A DNA stretch of 64,000 nt from Thioclava dalianensis. Its GTDB lineage: Bacteria > Pseudomonadota > Alphaproteobacteria > Rhodobacterales > Rhodobacteraceae. The notes under the pieces are model-generated. The model was not told the origin of the DNA, did not search any database, and saw nothing but the letters and a program-made list of their open reading frames with translations. Below, in pieces: positions 25,001-35,160 of this stretch (positions are counted from its first letter, which is position 1; the number at the start of each line of letters is the position of its first letter). The translations under genes and the position numbers were made by a program. The stretch spans positions 88,862 to 152,861 of the forward strand of contig NZ_JHEH01000008.1 in the NCBI RefSeq assembly GCF_000715505.1, in the 5' to 3' direction.

Positions 25001-25906
25001 ATGAAAACCACCGTTCCTGCCGAGAACCCGCTTGGCACCTTTTTGCGCGACCGGCGCACGCAGCTCGATCCGGCGAGTTTCGGCTTTGCCGGGGGGCGGC
25101 GGCGCACGCCGGGACTGCGCCGTGAAGAGGTGGCACTGCGCGCCAATATCAGCCCGACATGGTACACATGGCTTGAGCAGGGGCGCGGTGGCGCGCCCTC
25201 GGCCGATGTTCTGGACCGGATCGCGCGCGGGCTGATGTTGACCGAGGCGGAGCGCCAGCACCTGCATATCCTCACCTTCGGCCACCCGCCGGAGAGCCAT
25301 TACCGTGCGGATGCCGCGATCACGACGCGGCTTCAGGCGGTGCTCGACTCGATCCCCTACAGCCCCGCGATGATCATCTCGGCGACGTGGGACGTTCTGG
25401 CGTGGAACCGCGCGGCGGCGTTGCTGATGACTGATTTCGCGCAATTGCCTGAGGAGCGGCGCAACGTGTTGCGGCTGATCTTTACCAATTCAGAGGTACG
25501 AGCCCGCCAGCCGGAATGGCGTGACCTCGCGCGCGCTCTGGTCGGGTCTTTTCGCGCCGATGTCGCCCGTGCGGGTGCAACCGCCGAAGTCACCCAGCTG
25601 GTCACGGAACTCTCGCAGGCGAGTGCCGAATTCGCGGCACTCTGGCAGGCGAATGAGGTTGGCGGTCACGAAGACGGGGTGAAGCGGCTGCAACACGCGC
25701 GGCTTGGCCTGATCGAGCTGGACTTCGCGACCTTCTCGGTGCGCAGCCGCCCGGATCTGACGATGATGGTCTACACGCCCGCCAGCCCAGAGGTCGCGAC
25801 CCGCGTGCGCGCTTATATCGACGCGGCCCCAGAGCCTTCTGCGCAAGATCACTCACGCAGCGACAGTGATCCTCTTGCTTTGGAGCGCAACGAGGCTGGC
25901 ACCTGA
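25001..25906 (+). CDS. XRE-family regulator with MmyB-like ligand-binding domain
   Basis: 301-residue regulator. The N-terminal helix-turn-helix contains GRRRTPGLRREEVALRANISPTWYTWLEQGR, the signature of the MmyB-like group, and the C-terminal domain (residues about 100-275, VLDSIPYSPAMIISATWDVLAWNRAA) is a PAS-like MmyB ligand pocket thought to bind fatty-acid-like molecules. Of two in-frame ATGs (24992 and 25001), the first overlaps a perfect TATAAT. A -10 there would place the transcript start at or next to 25001, so I use the second ATG and infer a leaderless mRNA. It probably represses itself and the divergent SDR gene. Confidence 0.87.
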   Translation: MKTTVPAENPLGTFLRDRRTQLDPASFGFAGGRRRTPGLRREEVALRANISPTWYTWLEQGRGGAPSADVLDRIARGLMLTEAERQHLHILTFGHPPESHYRADAAITTRLQAVLDSIPYSPAMIISATWDVLAWNRAAALLMTDFAQLPEERRNVLRLIFTNSEVRARQPEWRDLARALVGSFRADVARAGATAEVTQLVTELSQASAEFAALWQANEVGGHEDGVKRLQHARLGLIELDFATFSVRSRPDLTMMVYTPASPEVATRVRAYIDAAPEPSAQDHSRSDSDPLALERNEAGT

Positions 25907-25952
25907 GGCGGGCGATGTCCCGTCAGGTGTCAGCCCTTGGCCTGATGCTAGA

Positions 25953-27518
25953 TCACTCCCACTCGATCGTGCCGGGCGGCTTGGAGGTGATGTCGTAGGT
26001 GACCCGGTTGATCCCCTTCACCTCATTGATGATCCGCGTTGCGGTCTCGCCCAGAAACTCGTGGCTGAACGGATAATAATCGGCGGTCATCCCATCAACG
26101 CTCGTCACCGCGCGCAGCGCGCAGGCGAAGTCATAGGTGCGACCGTCGCCCATCACACCCACCGTGCGGACCGGCAGGATCGCGACAAAGGCCTGCCAGA
26201 TCTCGTCATAGAGGCCGTGCTTGCGGATCTGATCGATATAGACCGCATCGGCCTTGCGCAGGATTTCCAGCTTTTCGCGGGTGATCTCGCCGGGGCAGCG
26301 GATCGCGAGGCCGGGGCCGGGGAAGGGGTGGCGACCGATGAAGCTGGCAGGCAGGCCCAGCTCGTGACCGAGCGTGCGCACTTCGTCCTTGAACAGCCCG
26401 CGCAGCGGCTCGACCAGTTTGAGCCCCATCTTCTCGGGCAGGCCGCCCACATTGTGGTGGCTTTTGATCGTGACCGAGGGGCCGCCGGAAAAGGACACGG
26501 ATTCAATCACATCGGGGTAGAGCGTGCCCTGCGCAAGGAATTGCGCGCCCTCGATCTGATCGGCATATTTCTGGAACACGTCGATGAACAGCCGCCCGAT
26601 GATCTTGCGCTTGGTCTCGGGGTCGGAGACCCCCTCCAGCTCGCCCAGAAACAGATCGCTTTCATCGGCATGGATCAGGTTCAGATTGTAATTGTCGCGG
26701 AACATCTGCACGACCTGCTCGGCCTCGCCCAGACGCAAAAGCCCATGATCGACGAAGACGCAGGTGAGCTGATCGCCAATCGCCTCATGCAACAAAATGC
26801 CGGTGACCGAGCTGTCGACGCCGCCCGAAAGCGCGCAGATCACATGGGAATCGCCCACCTGTTCGCGGATATTGGCGATCATCTCTTCGCGGTAGGCGGC
26901 CATCGTCCAGTCGCCGGTAAAGCCCGCATCGCGCACGAAATTCTCGTAGAGCGTCGCGCCATTGGGCGTGTGATGCACCTCCGGGTGGAACTGCACGGCA
27001 TAGAAGCGGCGCGACAGATCGGCGGTGATCGCGAAGGGGGCGCCGGGCGAGGTGCCAAACACCTCGAAGCCGGGCGCAAGGCGGCTCACGTGATCGCCGT
27101 GGCTCATCCAAGCCTGCTCGCGGCCCGTGCCGTCCATGAACCAGCCATTGAGCAGATCGATCGGCGTCTCGGTCGGCTTGACCCAAGCGCGTCCGAATTC
27201 CGCAGTGTGGCTTTGTCCGGCCTCTACCAGCCCGCCCAGATCTTGCATCATGACCTGCTGGCCATAGCAGATCCCGAGGATCGGCACGCCCAGCTCATAG
27301 GCCGATTTCGGCGGCCGGGGCGAACCCTCGCGCACGACCGAATCCGGGCCGCCCGAGAAGATGATCGCCTTCGGGGCGAACTCTGTCAGGAAGGCGTCGG
27401 TGACGTTCTGATAGGGGTGGATTTCGCAGTAGACATTGAGTTCACGCAGGCGGCGCGCGATCAGCTGCGTAACCTGAGACCCGAAATCGATGATGAGGAG
27501 GCGCTGGTGCTGTGTCAT
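25953..27518 (-). CDS. guaA: GMP synthase (glutamine-hydrolysing)
   Basis: 521-residue bifunctional enzyme converting XMP to GMP with glutamine and ATP in purine synthesis. The N-terminal class I amidotransferase has its nucleophile in ILGICYGQQ and the His-Glu pair in [10 protein letters not shown]. The ATP pyrophosphatase domain follows with the PP-loop ALSGGVDSS, and the C-terminal dimerisation domain ends in PPGTIEWE. Length and domain order are standard. It ends 47 bp from the convergent XRE gene. Confidence 0.98.
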   Translation of the reverse strand: MTQHQRLLIIDFGSQVTQLIARRLRELNVYCEIHPYQNVTDAFLTEFAPKAIIFSGGPDSVVREGSPRPPKSAYELGVPILGICYGQQVMMQDLGGLVEAGQSHTAEFGRAWVKPTETPIDLLNGWFMDGTGREQAWMSHGDHVSRLAPGFEVFGTSPGAPFAITADLSRRFYAVQFHPEVHHTPNGATLYENFVRDAGFTGDWTMAAYREEMIANIREQVGDSHVICALSGGVDSSVTGILLHEAIGDQLTCVFVDHGLLRLGEAEQVVQMFRDNYNLNLIHADESDLFLGELEGVSDPETKRKIIGRLFIDVFQKYADQIEGAQFLAQGTLYPDVIESVSFSGGPSVTIKSHHNVGGLPEKMGLKLVEPLRGLFKDEVRTLGHELGLPASFIGRHPFPGPGLAIRCPGEITREKLEILRKADAVYIDQIRKHGLYDEIWQAFVAILPVRTVGVMGDGRTYDFACALRAVTSVDGMTADYYPFSHEFLGETATRIINEVKGINRVTYDITSKPPGTIEWE

Positions 27519-27572
27519 ATCTTGCCATTAGGACGGGATTGTGAGGAAGGCAAGAGAGAGCTTATGCGCCGC

Positions 27573-27878
27573 TCAGCGTTTGTAGCATTGCGAGCGCGCG
27601 CCGAAGCCTGCGGGCGAGCAGACATAGCTGCCATTGCCCAAAGCGTGGGCTTGCGTGATGCGCGGTTTGGCGGTGTTTCTATGCGCCGAGGCCAGCCAGT
27701 CGAACCGCGCGCGGCCCTTGCCTGCCACCGATTTTGCGCTCGCTGTGCGGGCCGCGAGGCGTGCGGAGCTGAGGGTGAAGATCCCGCTTTGCTGGGCGAA
27801 GGAAGGTGTGGTGATCAGTGCGATGGACATGACCAAACCGGCCGCGCCTGCGCGTTTCAGTGCCTTGGAAACCGTCAT
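27573..27878 (-). CDS. Small exported protein with YVCSPAGFG C-terminus
   Basis: 101-residue protein with a signal peptide (GLVMSIALITTPSFA, cleavage after AQQ-like site) and a basic mature part. The C-terminal GNGSYVCSPAGFGARSQCYKR, with two cysteines 14 residues apart, could form a disulfide and resembles a motif I associate with small secreted Rhodobacterales proteins of unknown function. No enzymatic motif is seen. It stands alone between guaA and the polysaccharide operon, on the same strand as both. Confidence 0.65.
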   Translation of the reverse strand: MTVSKALKRAGAAGLVMSIALITTPSFAQQSGIFTLSSARLAARTASAKSVAGKGRARFDWLASAHRNTAKPRITQAHALGNGSYVCSPAGFGARSQCYKR

Positions 27879-28037
27879 TTTGCTCTGCCTTTCTCACGAT
27901 CTTTGCCCCGTCTTGCCAAAGAGCAAGACATTGCCGCGCCGCGTTATGAGACGCAGGATTGATTGAGAAAAGGCTAAGGGTCAATAACGGCGCTTCCGCG
28001 ACGGCAATCTGACCAAAGCGCGGCGCAAGCGCAAACA

Positions 28038-28064
28038 GCGCGCGCAAGAAAATTTTGCGCGCGC
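28038..28064 (-). terminator. Terminator of the uxs-galE-GT2-GH26 operon
   Basis: 10-bp stem GCGCGCGCAA/TTGCGCGCGC with an AT-only inner loop plus one G, 70 bp past the last gene of the operon. UGUUUG follows on the minus strand. Confidence 0.65.
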
Positions 28065-28133
28065 CCTCAGTGGTTTATGCCGGATTTGGCGTGTCGGCGG
28101 ATTTTTGCCACTAACTGTGGTGGTACCCCGCCG

Positions 28134-29042
28134 TTACTCGAGCACCTGATTCTTGATGCGCCAGTCGGGCGTCCCGAACCCTTCGGGCCATGGGTAAACC
28201 TCGTTCTGGTTGAAATAGACCACACCCACGAGATTTGGGTATTGCGACTTTTCCTGCCGCACGCTGTCGCGCCATGTGTCGACATAGGCCTGATCGCCGA
28301 CATAGCCCAGCTCGGCCACAACCACCGGCTTGCCGAAACTGGCCGCACGGGTGTAGCGCGGCCCGAAGATCGTATCGAAGCTGCGATCCTCGCCGTATTT
28401 TGCCTGATCCCAGGCCTGCAGCCCAAAGACCGACAGCCCGACCAGATCGACATAGTCATCGCCCGGATAGTAGCGCTCCATTCCCGCGTCGCCCAGCGGC
28501 GACCACATCAGGGTGATCGCGGGCGCGGATTGTTTGCACATTCCGGTCATCCGCCGATAGGCCGAGATATAGTCTTCCGGCGCCCAGCCCGCCCAGATGA
28601 ACTGGCCGCTGGTGTCGTCCATCTCCTGAGCAAAGCGCAGTGTGACGGGGCTTTTCAGGGTTCCCAACACATCGCAGACCGCGCGCATATTGGAGTCGTA
28701 TTCGCCCCGCGCGATGCCGCGCCGCAAATATTGGGCGGAGTTGCGCTCCGAGCGCGACCAGGTCCAGGGCTCGAGCGTGACCAGAAGCGCGCGGTTGCGC
28801 TCAAGCGCATAGGCATCGGCATCTTGCAGGGAGGGCAGGTAGACATCCTCCCATGGCAAGAACAGATGCTCGATCACGACCGGAGATTTGTCCGAGAAAT
28901 CCCCGTCCGGGTCATAGACCCCAAACGGGATTTCTCCCGGTGGCACGGCAACCGGGCCTGCATGTGCCGCAGACCCCGTGATTGCCAGCGCCAGCGCCGC
29001 GATCCCCCATCGCGACAAGGCCAGTTTTGCACGTCCCAACAT
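28134..29042 (-). CDS. Secreted GH26-like glycoside hydrolase
   Basis: 302-residue exported protein (signal peptide ending GSAAHAG). The fold matches GH26 beta-mannanase-like enzymes: the acid/base Glu lies in LRFAQEMDD, the YISAYRRM helix follows, then MWSPLGD and YYPGDDYVDLVGLSVFG, and the nucleophile Glu is in KPVVVAELGY. Both catalytic Glu are present, so it should be active on a beta-linked polysaccharide. It is the last gene of the operon that also encodes a membrane GT2; synthase-dependent polysaccharide systems commonly include such a periplasmic hydrolase for chain trimming or release. The substrate (mannan, xylan, mixed-linkage glucan) cannot be named from sequence. Confidence 0.85.
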   Translation of the reverse strand: MLGRAKLALSRWGIAALALAITGSAAHAGPVAVPPGEIPFGVYDPDGDFSDKSPVVIEHLFLPWEDVYLPSLQDADAYALERNRALLVTLEPWTWSRSERNSAQYLRRGIARGEYDSNMRAVCDVLGTLKSPVTLRFAQEMDDTSGQFIWAGWAPEDYISAYRRMTGMCKQSAPAITLMWSPLGDAGMERYYPGDDYVDLVGLSVFGLQAWDQAKYGEDRSFDTIFGPRYTRAASFGKPVVVAELGYVGDQAYVDTWRDSVRQEKSQYPNLVGVVYFNQNEVYPWPEGFGTPDWRIKNQVLE

Positions 29043-29069
29043 TTTCCCCTCCCGTTGGTGTTCCGGCGA

Positions 29070-30914
29070 TCAGTTGTTCGACCAACCGGGCGATAGTTTG
29101 AATTTGGCCTTGCCGGGCGCTCCCATTCCCGCCCCCGAGGCCACGTATTGCACGCGTGTCAGATGCGCGGGGCCAAAGCCCAGCAGCAACGCATGCAAGC
29201 TCTCTTCGCCACGCTGCAACATGGCGCTCACTGTCAGCGCGCCGATCAGGCTCAGCGTGGCGACCTGTAATCCCAGCGCGCGCAACCCAAGGGCGCGCAG
29301 CCCCGCCAGCCCGCGGCGCGCACAGCCCGGCGCCCGGCGCAACGGCTCGGCGATCGCCAGCGCCAAAAGCACCGTGTAGATCACCGCATTGAAGAGCGAG
29401 AGTAGGTAAAACCCGCGCGCCTCGCCCGCCTCAGAGACCAGCAGCACTGGGGCCAGCGCGCCAATTGCCAGCCCGGCGTAAACGGCCAGCACCTTGCCCG
29501 GCAGGCGGGCCCGCGCGCTCTCTCCCTTCGGTGTGATCCGAAAGTCGACGAAACCGCCCGTGATACGATCCCGGATCGCCATCACGCAGCCCCAGAGCAC
29601 CCAGGGCCATTGGATCATCGGAAAGAGCATCCGCTCCCAGCCCAGAATATGGGCCTGATAGGGGCGCAACAGTGCGTCACGGCGCAGCGCATAGGCCACG
29701 CCCAGCAAGACGAGACCCGCTGGCAGCGCATGACCCAGAAAGGCCGGAAAGGTGACATCGGCAAAGCGCATCCCAAGACTCAGCGCGAGGATCGGCATCG
29801 CGTAGATCAGCGCCATCACCAGCGCGAAAATCAGATACCAGCTCTGGCACAGCACAAACAGCACCCGCAGCCGGGCAGGCAGCGCGCGCAGGTAGCGCGG
29901 CGTATGGGCCAGCAGCAAGGTCATCAGCGAGCGCGACCACTGGAATTCCTGCGTGATCAGATCGGGCAGGGTGGCCGGGCCGTCGCCGATGGCAATCGCG
30001 TCGATCGCGTGCACGCCGCGCCAGCCAGCGGCGGCGATCAGCATCGTGGTCGAATGATCCTCGGCGAGATCCGGGCCAAGCCCGCCTGCCTGCCGCAGCG
30101 CGCGCGTGCGCACCGCATAATGCGAGCCGATACACATCGGCGTCAGCGCGCCAGTATAGCCCGCCTGCAACATGCCGTGAAAGGCGCTCTCGGCGTGCAG
30201 CCGCGCGCGCGCCGCCCAGCTTGCGGAAGCATTGGCCGCGCAGATCGAAGGGGCGCTCACATAGCCCACGGTCGGATCGGCAAAGGGGCGCAGCATCTCG
30301 CGCAGATAGCCCGGTTGGGGCACGTGATCGGCGTCGAGCTGGCTTACGACATCATAGAAGCGATAGCCCCAATTGTCGTAGAAATAGGCGAGGTTGCCCT
30401 CTTTGCAGCGGGTCCGGCGGGGCCAGACGGGCTGATGATAGGCCGCCACGCCCGCCCGCGACGAGATCTGCACGTTATGGGCCGCACACCATTCGCGGGT
30501 GGTCTCATCAGGCGCTTCATCGGCCAGCCATGTGTCATGCGGATAGTCCTGCGCCAGCATCGCCTCAAGCGTCGGGCGCAGGACGGAAAAGGGCTCGGAG
30601 GGCGTTTTCGTCACGATCATCGCCACGCGAAAGCGTCCGCGTTCGGGATCGGGCGAGACGGGCTTGCGCGCCTGCATCATCACGATCAGGAAATAGCCCT
30701 GCATCGCGCTGAGCCAGATCAGAGCGGCGGTGATCAGCGCGAAACGCCCAGGCGCGATGAGATGGGCCGGATCGAGCCACCAGCTCCAGAACCACAGCGC
30801 CGCCAGCGCCCAGAGCGCACAAAGCATCCGGTAGCGCCAGAGCCGCGCGCCCTGCAGAAGTGGGGCGAGATGGCCTGCCGCCTCAGCGGTGCGGGTTTGC
30901 GGACGGATCAGCAT
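29070..30914 (-). CDS. Membrane-embedded processive GT2 glycosyltransferase (BcsA-like)
   Basis: 614-residue polysaccharide synthase with two N-terminal transmembrane segments, a cytoplasmic GT2 domain (about residues 90-330) and at least six C-terminal segments. Catalytic landmarks are the DEAPDE and DADH aspartates and LAEDHST in place of the usual TED. The product-binding QxxRW appears as QEFQWSRS, with Gln where Arg is expected. No PilZ domain is visible, so cyclic-di-GMP control of the cellulose-synthase kind is not evident. The start overlaps the galE stop by 7 bp. With uxs and galE upstream, UDP-xylose, UDP-galactose or UDP-glucose are candidate donors. Confidence 0.85.
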   Translation of the reverse strand: MLIRPQTRTAEAAGHLAPLLQGARLWRYRMLCALWALAALWFWSWWLDPAHLIAPGRFALITAALIWLSAMQGYFLIVMMQARKPVSPDPERGRFRVAMIVTKTPSEPFSVLRPTLEAMLAQDYPHDTWLADEAPDETTREWCAAHNVQISSRAGVAAYHQPVWPRRTRCKEGNLAYFYDNWGYRFYDVVSQLDADHVPQPGYLREMLRPFADPTVGYVSAPSICAANASASWAARARLHAESAFHGMLQAGYTGALTPMCIGSHYAVRTRALRQAGGLGPDLAEDHSTTMLIAAAGWRGVHAIDAIAIGDGPATLPDLITQEFQWSRSLMTLLLAHTPRYLRALPARLRVLFVLCQSWYLIFALVMALIYAMPILALSLGMRFADVTFPAFLGHALPAGLVLLGVAYALRRDALLRPYQAHILGWERMLFPMIQWPWVLWGCVMAIRDRITGGFVDFRITPKGESARARLPGKVLAVYAGLAIGALAPVLLVSEAGEARGFYLLSLFNAVIYTVLLALAIAEPLRRAPGCARRGLAGLRALGLRALGLQVATLSLIGALTVSAMLQRGEESLHALLLGFGPAHLTRVQYVASGAGMGAPGKAKFKLSPGWSNN

Positions 30915-31917
30915 GACACCGCCTCGGGCAGGCGCGCCACATCAAGGCCGAAACTGGGTGCGGCATGGGCGATGATCTCGTCGAGATCGCGGTAGCGGGC
31001 GCGAAAACCGATCTGTTGCGCGGCGCGCGTCGGGTCGGCCACCAGCTCGGCGGGATCGCCCGCCCGGCGCGGCGCCAGCAGATGCGGCACCTGTTGGCCC
31101 GTCACCCGTTCGATCGCATCGAGCACTTCGCGGATCGACGCGCCCCGTCCGGTCCCGAGATTGAGCGCAAGGTTGCAGCCCTCGGCCAGCAGGTGATCGA
31201 GCGCGCAGAGATGGGCGCGCGCCAGATCGCTGACATGGATATAGTCGCGGATGCAGGTGCCATCGGGCGTGGGATAATCCGTGCCGAAAATCTGCAAGGG
31301 CCCGGCGCGCCCGGAGGCGGCCATCAGGGCCAGCGGGATCAGGTGGGTTTCGGGCTCGTGGCGCTCGCGCAGCTCGCCCTCCGGGTCAGCGCCTGCCGCG
31401 TTGAAATAGCGCAGCGCGGCATAGTGGATCCCATGCGCTGCGGCGCAATCGCGCAGCATCCATTCGCAGATAAGTTTTGTTCGCCCGTAAGGGTTTATCG
31501 GGTCTTGTTCATCCGTCTCCAGGATCGGCAGGCGTTTGGGCGTGCCATAGGTGGCGCAGCTTGAGGAGAACACGATGCGGGTCACACGCGCCCGCTGCAT
31601 CGCGCCCAAAAGCGCGTGCATCCCGCCCAGATTGACGTCGAAATAGGCCATCGGATCGGCCATGCTCTCGCCAACATAGGCAAGCGCTGCGAAATGGATC
31701 ACCGCCGAGATCCGCTGCTCGCGCAGGGTCGTCTCCAGCAGCGCCGCGTCGCGCATATCGCCCTCGATCAGCGGCCCCCAGCGCACAGCCGCGCGATGGC
31801 CGCGCGAGAGATTGTCGTAGGTCACGGGCTCATAGCCCGCCCGCGCCAGCGCCTTACAGCAATGCGAACCGATAAAGCCCGCGCCGCCGGTGACCAGCAC
31901 CCGTATGGCCTGCGCGC

Positions 31918-31921
<4 letters not shown>
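30908..31921 (-). CDS. galE: UDP-glucose 4-epimerase
   Basis: 337-residue extended SDR that interconverts UDP-glucose and UDP-galactose. It has [11 protein letters not shown] at the N-terminus, YDNLSRGH, the SSSCATYG strand, the YGRTK catalytic pair, and [10 protein letters not shown] plus DYIHVSDLA, which together are diagnostic for GalE. Its start overlaps the uxs stop by 4 bp and its end overlaps the GT2 gene, so the three are translationally coupled. A sugar-nucleotide supply role for the polysaccharide made here is likely. Confidence 0.93.
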
Positions 31922-32958
<1,037 letters not shown>

Positions 32959-33149
32959 AGGTTCTCCCCCCCAAAGAAGAACTGCACTTCCGGGCGTGCT
33001 CTCCCAATCGAGACGCGCCGGCTCCCCCGATTACACCCGATCGAGGACGTGCATGGATTTAGGTCTGGTCCTTTGAGGGTAAGCTCAGGCGGGCAAATTT
33101 TTTACGGAAATGTGACGATACCTTCCCATTTTTGACCGCATGATCTAGT

Positions 33150-33175
33150 CATCTGATCTAAGCATAGATCGGATG
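33150..33175. promoter_or_regulatory. 11-bp imperfect inverted repeat upstream of the uxs operon
   Basis: CATCTGATCTA-AGCA-TAGATCGGATG: one mismatch, 4-bp centre. A third GATCTA copy lies 13 bp to the left at 33142. It is about 190 bp upstream of uxs and 73 bp past the TSUP stop, so it may be an operator for the operon or part of the TSUP 3' end. No U-run follows, which favours a protein site. Confidence 0.4.
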
Positions 33176-33247
33176 GGCGGCGCTGCTACGCCGTTGGGCT
33201 TGGGCCGGAATCGCTCAAAAGGTGGGGGATACGATTCGCGGCTGCAC

Positions 33248-34063
33248 TCAGAGAAACGCTTTGCGCAGCATGTTGATCGCCACGAGGAACAGAAAACCCG
33301 CAAAAACGCGCTTGAGCTTTTTCGCATCGAGCTTGTGGGCGAGCGTTGCACCCAGCGGCGCGGTGAGCAGTGTCATCGCGATGGTGATCAAAAAGGCCGG
33401 GATATTGACGGCCCCGATCGATCCCCAAGGGGCGTCGGGCACGGGGGTAAGCAAAAATCCGATGGCCGAGGGCAGGGCGATTGTGACGCCGAACCCCGCC
33501 GAGGTCGCCACCGCGCGGTGGATCGGAATGCCGTGCAGCGTTTGCATCGGCGTCCCGATAGAGCCGCCCCCGATCCCCAGCAGCACCGAGAGGAACCCCA
33601 TCAACGGGCCGAACCACGCGCGAAACCAGCCGCCCGGCAGCCCGTCCGAGATCCGCCAGCTCGATTTTCCGAACATCATGTAGAGCGAAATCACCATCAC
33701 CATCACCGCGAAGATGATTTGAAGCGTGTGGGTCGTGAGCTGGTGAACCACGAGCACGCCCAGCACCGCGCCGATTGCGATGGGCGCAATCCATTGGCGC
33801 AAGATCTCCCAATCGACCGCGCCGCGCCGGTTATGGGCCATCACCGAGCGCAGGGAGGTCACGATGATCGTGGCCAGTGAGGTGGCAACGCAGACCTGCA
33901 TCAGATCGGGCGAGCCATATCCCAAGCCGCTGAACAAGAAGAAATAGGCCGGGACCAGAACGATCCCACCGCCAACGCCCAGAAGCCCGGCCAGAACGCC
34001 CGCAAAGGCCCCCACGGCCATGAGAATGGCGACAAGCGGAAGCAGCGTGGACAGATCGGGCAT
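33248..34063 (-). CDS. TSUP (TauE/SafE) family anion exporter
   Basis: 271-residue membrane protein with about eight hydrophobic segments in two repeats. Each repeat starts with the family glycine-rich motif: FAGVLAGLLGVGGGIVLVP and FLSVLLGIGGGSIGTP. The family exports sulfite, sulfoacetate, taurine-derived or similar organosulfur anions; the specific substrate is not predictable. It is 23 bp downstream of dusA on the same strand and probably co-transcribed. Confidence 0.88.
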   Translation of the reverse strand: MPDLSTLLPLVAILMAVGAFAGVLAGLLGVGGGIVLVPAYFFLFSGLGYGSPDLMQVCVATSLATIIVTSLRSVMAHNRRGAVDWEILRQWIAPIAIGAVLGVLVVHQLTTHTLQIIFAVMVMVISLYMMFGKSSWRISDGLPGGWFRAWFGPLMGFLSVLLGIGGGSIGTPMQTLHGIPIHRAVATSAGFGVTIALPSAIGFLLTPVPDAPWGSIGAVNIPAFLITIAMTLLTAPLGATLAHKLDAKKLKRVFAGFLFLVAINMLRKAFL

Positions 34064-34086
34064 TGAGAGACTCCTTTGGATGACGC

Positions 34087-35079
34087 TCAGTTAGCCTGCT
34101 CACACAACGCTGACAATGCGCTCTCGTAAAGTTCAAGACCGGCGCCTTCGCGCGTGGCGCCTTCCGAGAGGATCTGACGGAACCTGCGCGCGCCGGGGCG
34201 CCCGTGAAACAGCCCGAGCATGTGGCGGGTCACCTGATGGAGCCGTCCGCCGCTCTCGATATGATGGGCGATATGCGGCTTCATCGCCTCGGCCACCGTG
34301 AAAGGATCCACGGGCGCGCCATCGCCGAAGATCTGCGCATCTGCCGCCCCGAGCACGGCCATCGGCTGGTGATAGGCAGCGCGGCCCACCATCACCCCGT
34401 CGAGCCCCGCGGCCAGCTCGGCCTGCGCGGCCTCCAGCGTGCCGATCCCGCCATTGATCGACAGGTGCAGCTGCGGGAATTGCGCTTTCATCGCGTGGAC
34501 CAGCGGATAATCCAGCGGCGGGATCTCGCGGTTATCCTTGGGGCTGAGCCCTTTGAGCCACGCTTTGCGCGCATGGATCGTGACGCGGGTGACGCCCGCG
34601 CGCGCGATCTTTTCCAAAAAATCGGGCAGCACTTCGGCCGGGCTCTGGTCATCGACGCCGATGCGGCATTTCACGGTGACGGGCAGGGGCTGGGCCGCGA
34701 TCATCTCGGCTACGCATTCGGCCACGAGATCGGGTGATTTCATCAGCACCGCGCCAAAAGCCCCCGATTGCACCCGGTCCGAGGGGCAGCCGCAATTGAG
34801 GTTGATCTCTTTATAGCCCCAATCGGCCCCGATGGTCGCGGCCTGCGCCAACTCGCGCGGGTCAGAGCCGCCCAGTTGCAGCGCCACCGGATGCTCAGAA
34901 GCGTCAAAACCCAAAAGCTTGAGCCGGTCGCCCCGGATCACCGCAGGCGCTGTTACCATCTCGGTGTAGAGCAGCGCATGGCGCGAGATGGCGCGGTGAA
35001 ACGCCCGGCAATGCCGGTCGGTCCAGTCCATCATCGGCGCCACGGAAAGGCGGGCGGCTGTCTCAAGCGGGGAGGGCAC
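34087..35079 (-). CDS. dusA: tRNA-dihydrouridine(20/20a) synthase
   Basis: FMN-dependent enzyme of 330 residues that reduces uridines 20 and 20a in the tRNA D-loop. The start LSVAPMMDWTDRHCR is typical of DusA, the catalytic Cys is in NLNCGCPSDRVQ, and the FMN/tRNA residues are in TIHARKAWLKGLSPK and INGGI. The C-terminal RHMLGLFHGRPGARRFR is also characteristic of DusA and excludes DusB or DusC. Confidence 0.96.
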   Translation of the reverse strand: MPSPLETAARLSVAPMMDWTDRHCRAFHRAISRHALLYTEMVTAPAVIRGDRLKLLGFDASEHPVALQLGGSDPRELAQAATIGADWGYKEINLNCGCPSDRVQSGAFGAVLMKSPDLVAECVAEMIAAQPLPVTVKCRIGVDDQSPAEVLPDFLEKIARAGVTRVTIHARKAWLKGLSPKDNREIPPLDYPLVHAMKAQFPQLHLSINGGIGTLEAAQAELAAGLDGVMVGRAAYHQPMAVLGAADAQIFGDGAPVDPFTVAEAMKPHIAHHIESGGRLHQVTRHMLGLFHGRPGARRFRQILSEGATREGAGLELYESALSALCEQAN

Positions 35080-35160
35080 GGGGAAACTCTCGTCTTTTGG
35101 GGTCGCGTGGCTATCTAATGCGCAACTTCGTGGCCCGCAACCTTTGCCGTGCAGCCCCGC

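Noticed and set aside
25866..27962. 698-codon plus-strand frame opposite guaA
   Set aside because: guaA is complete with all catalytic motifs on the minus strand, and the plus frame has no recognisable domain.
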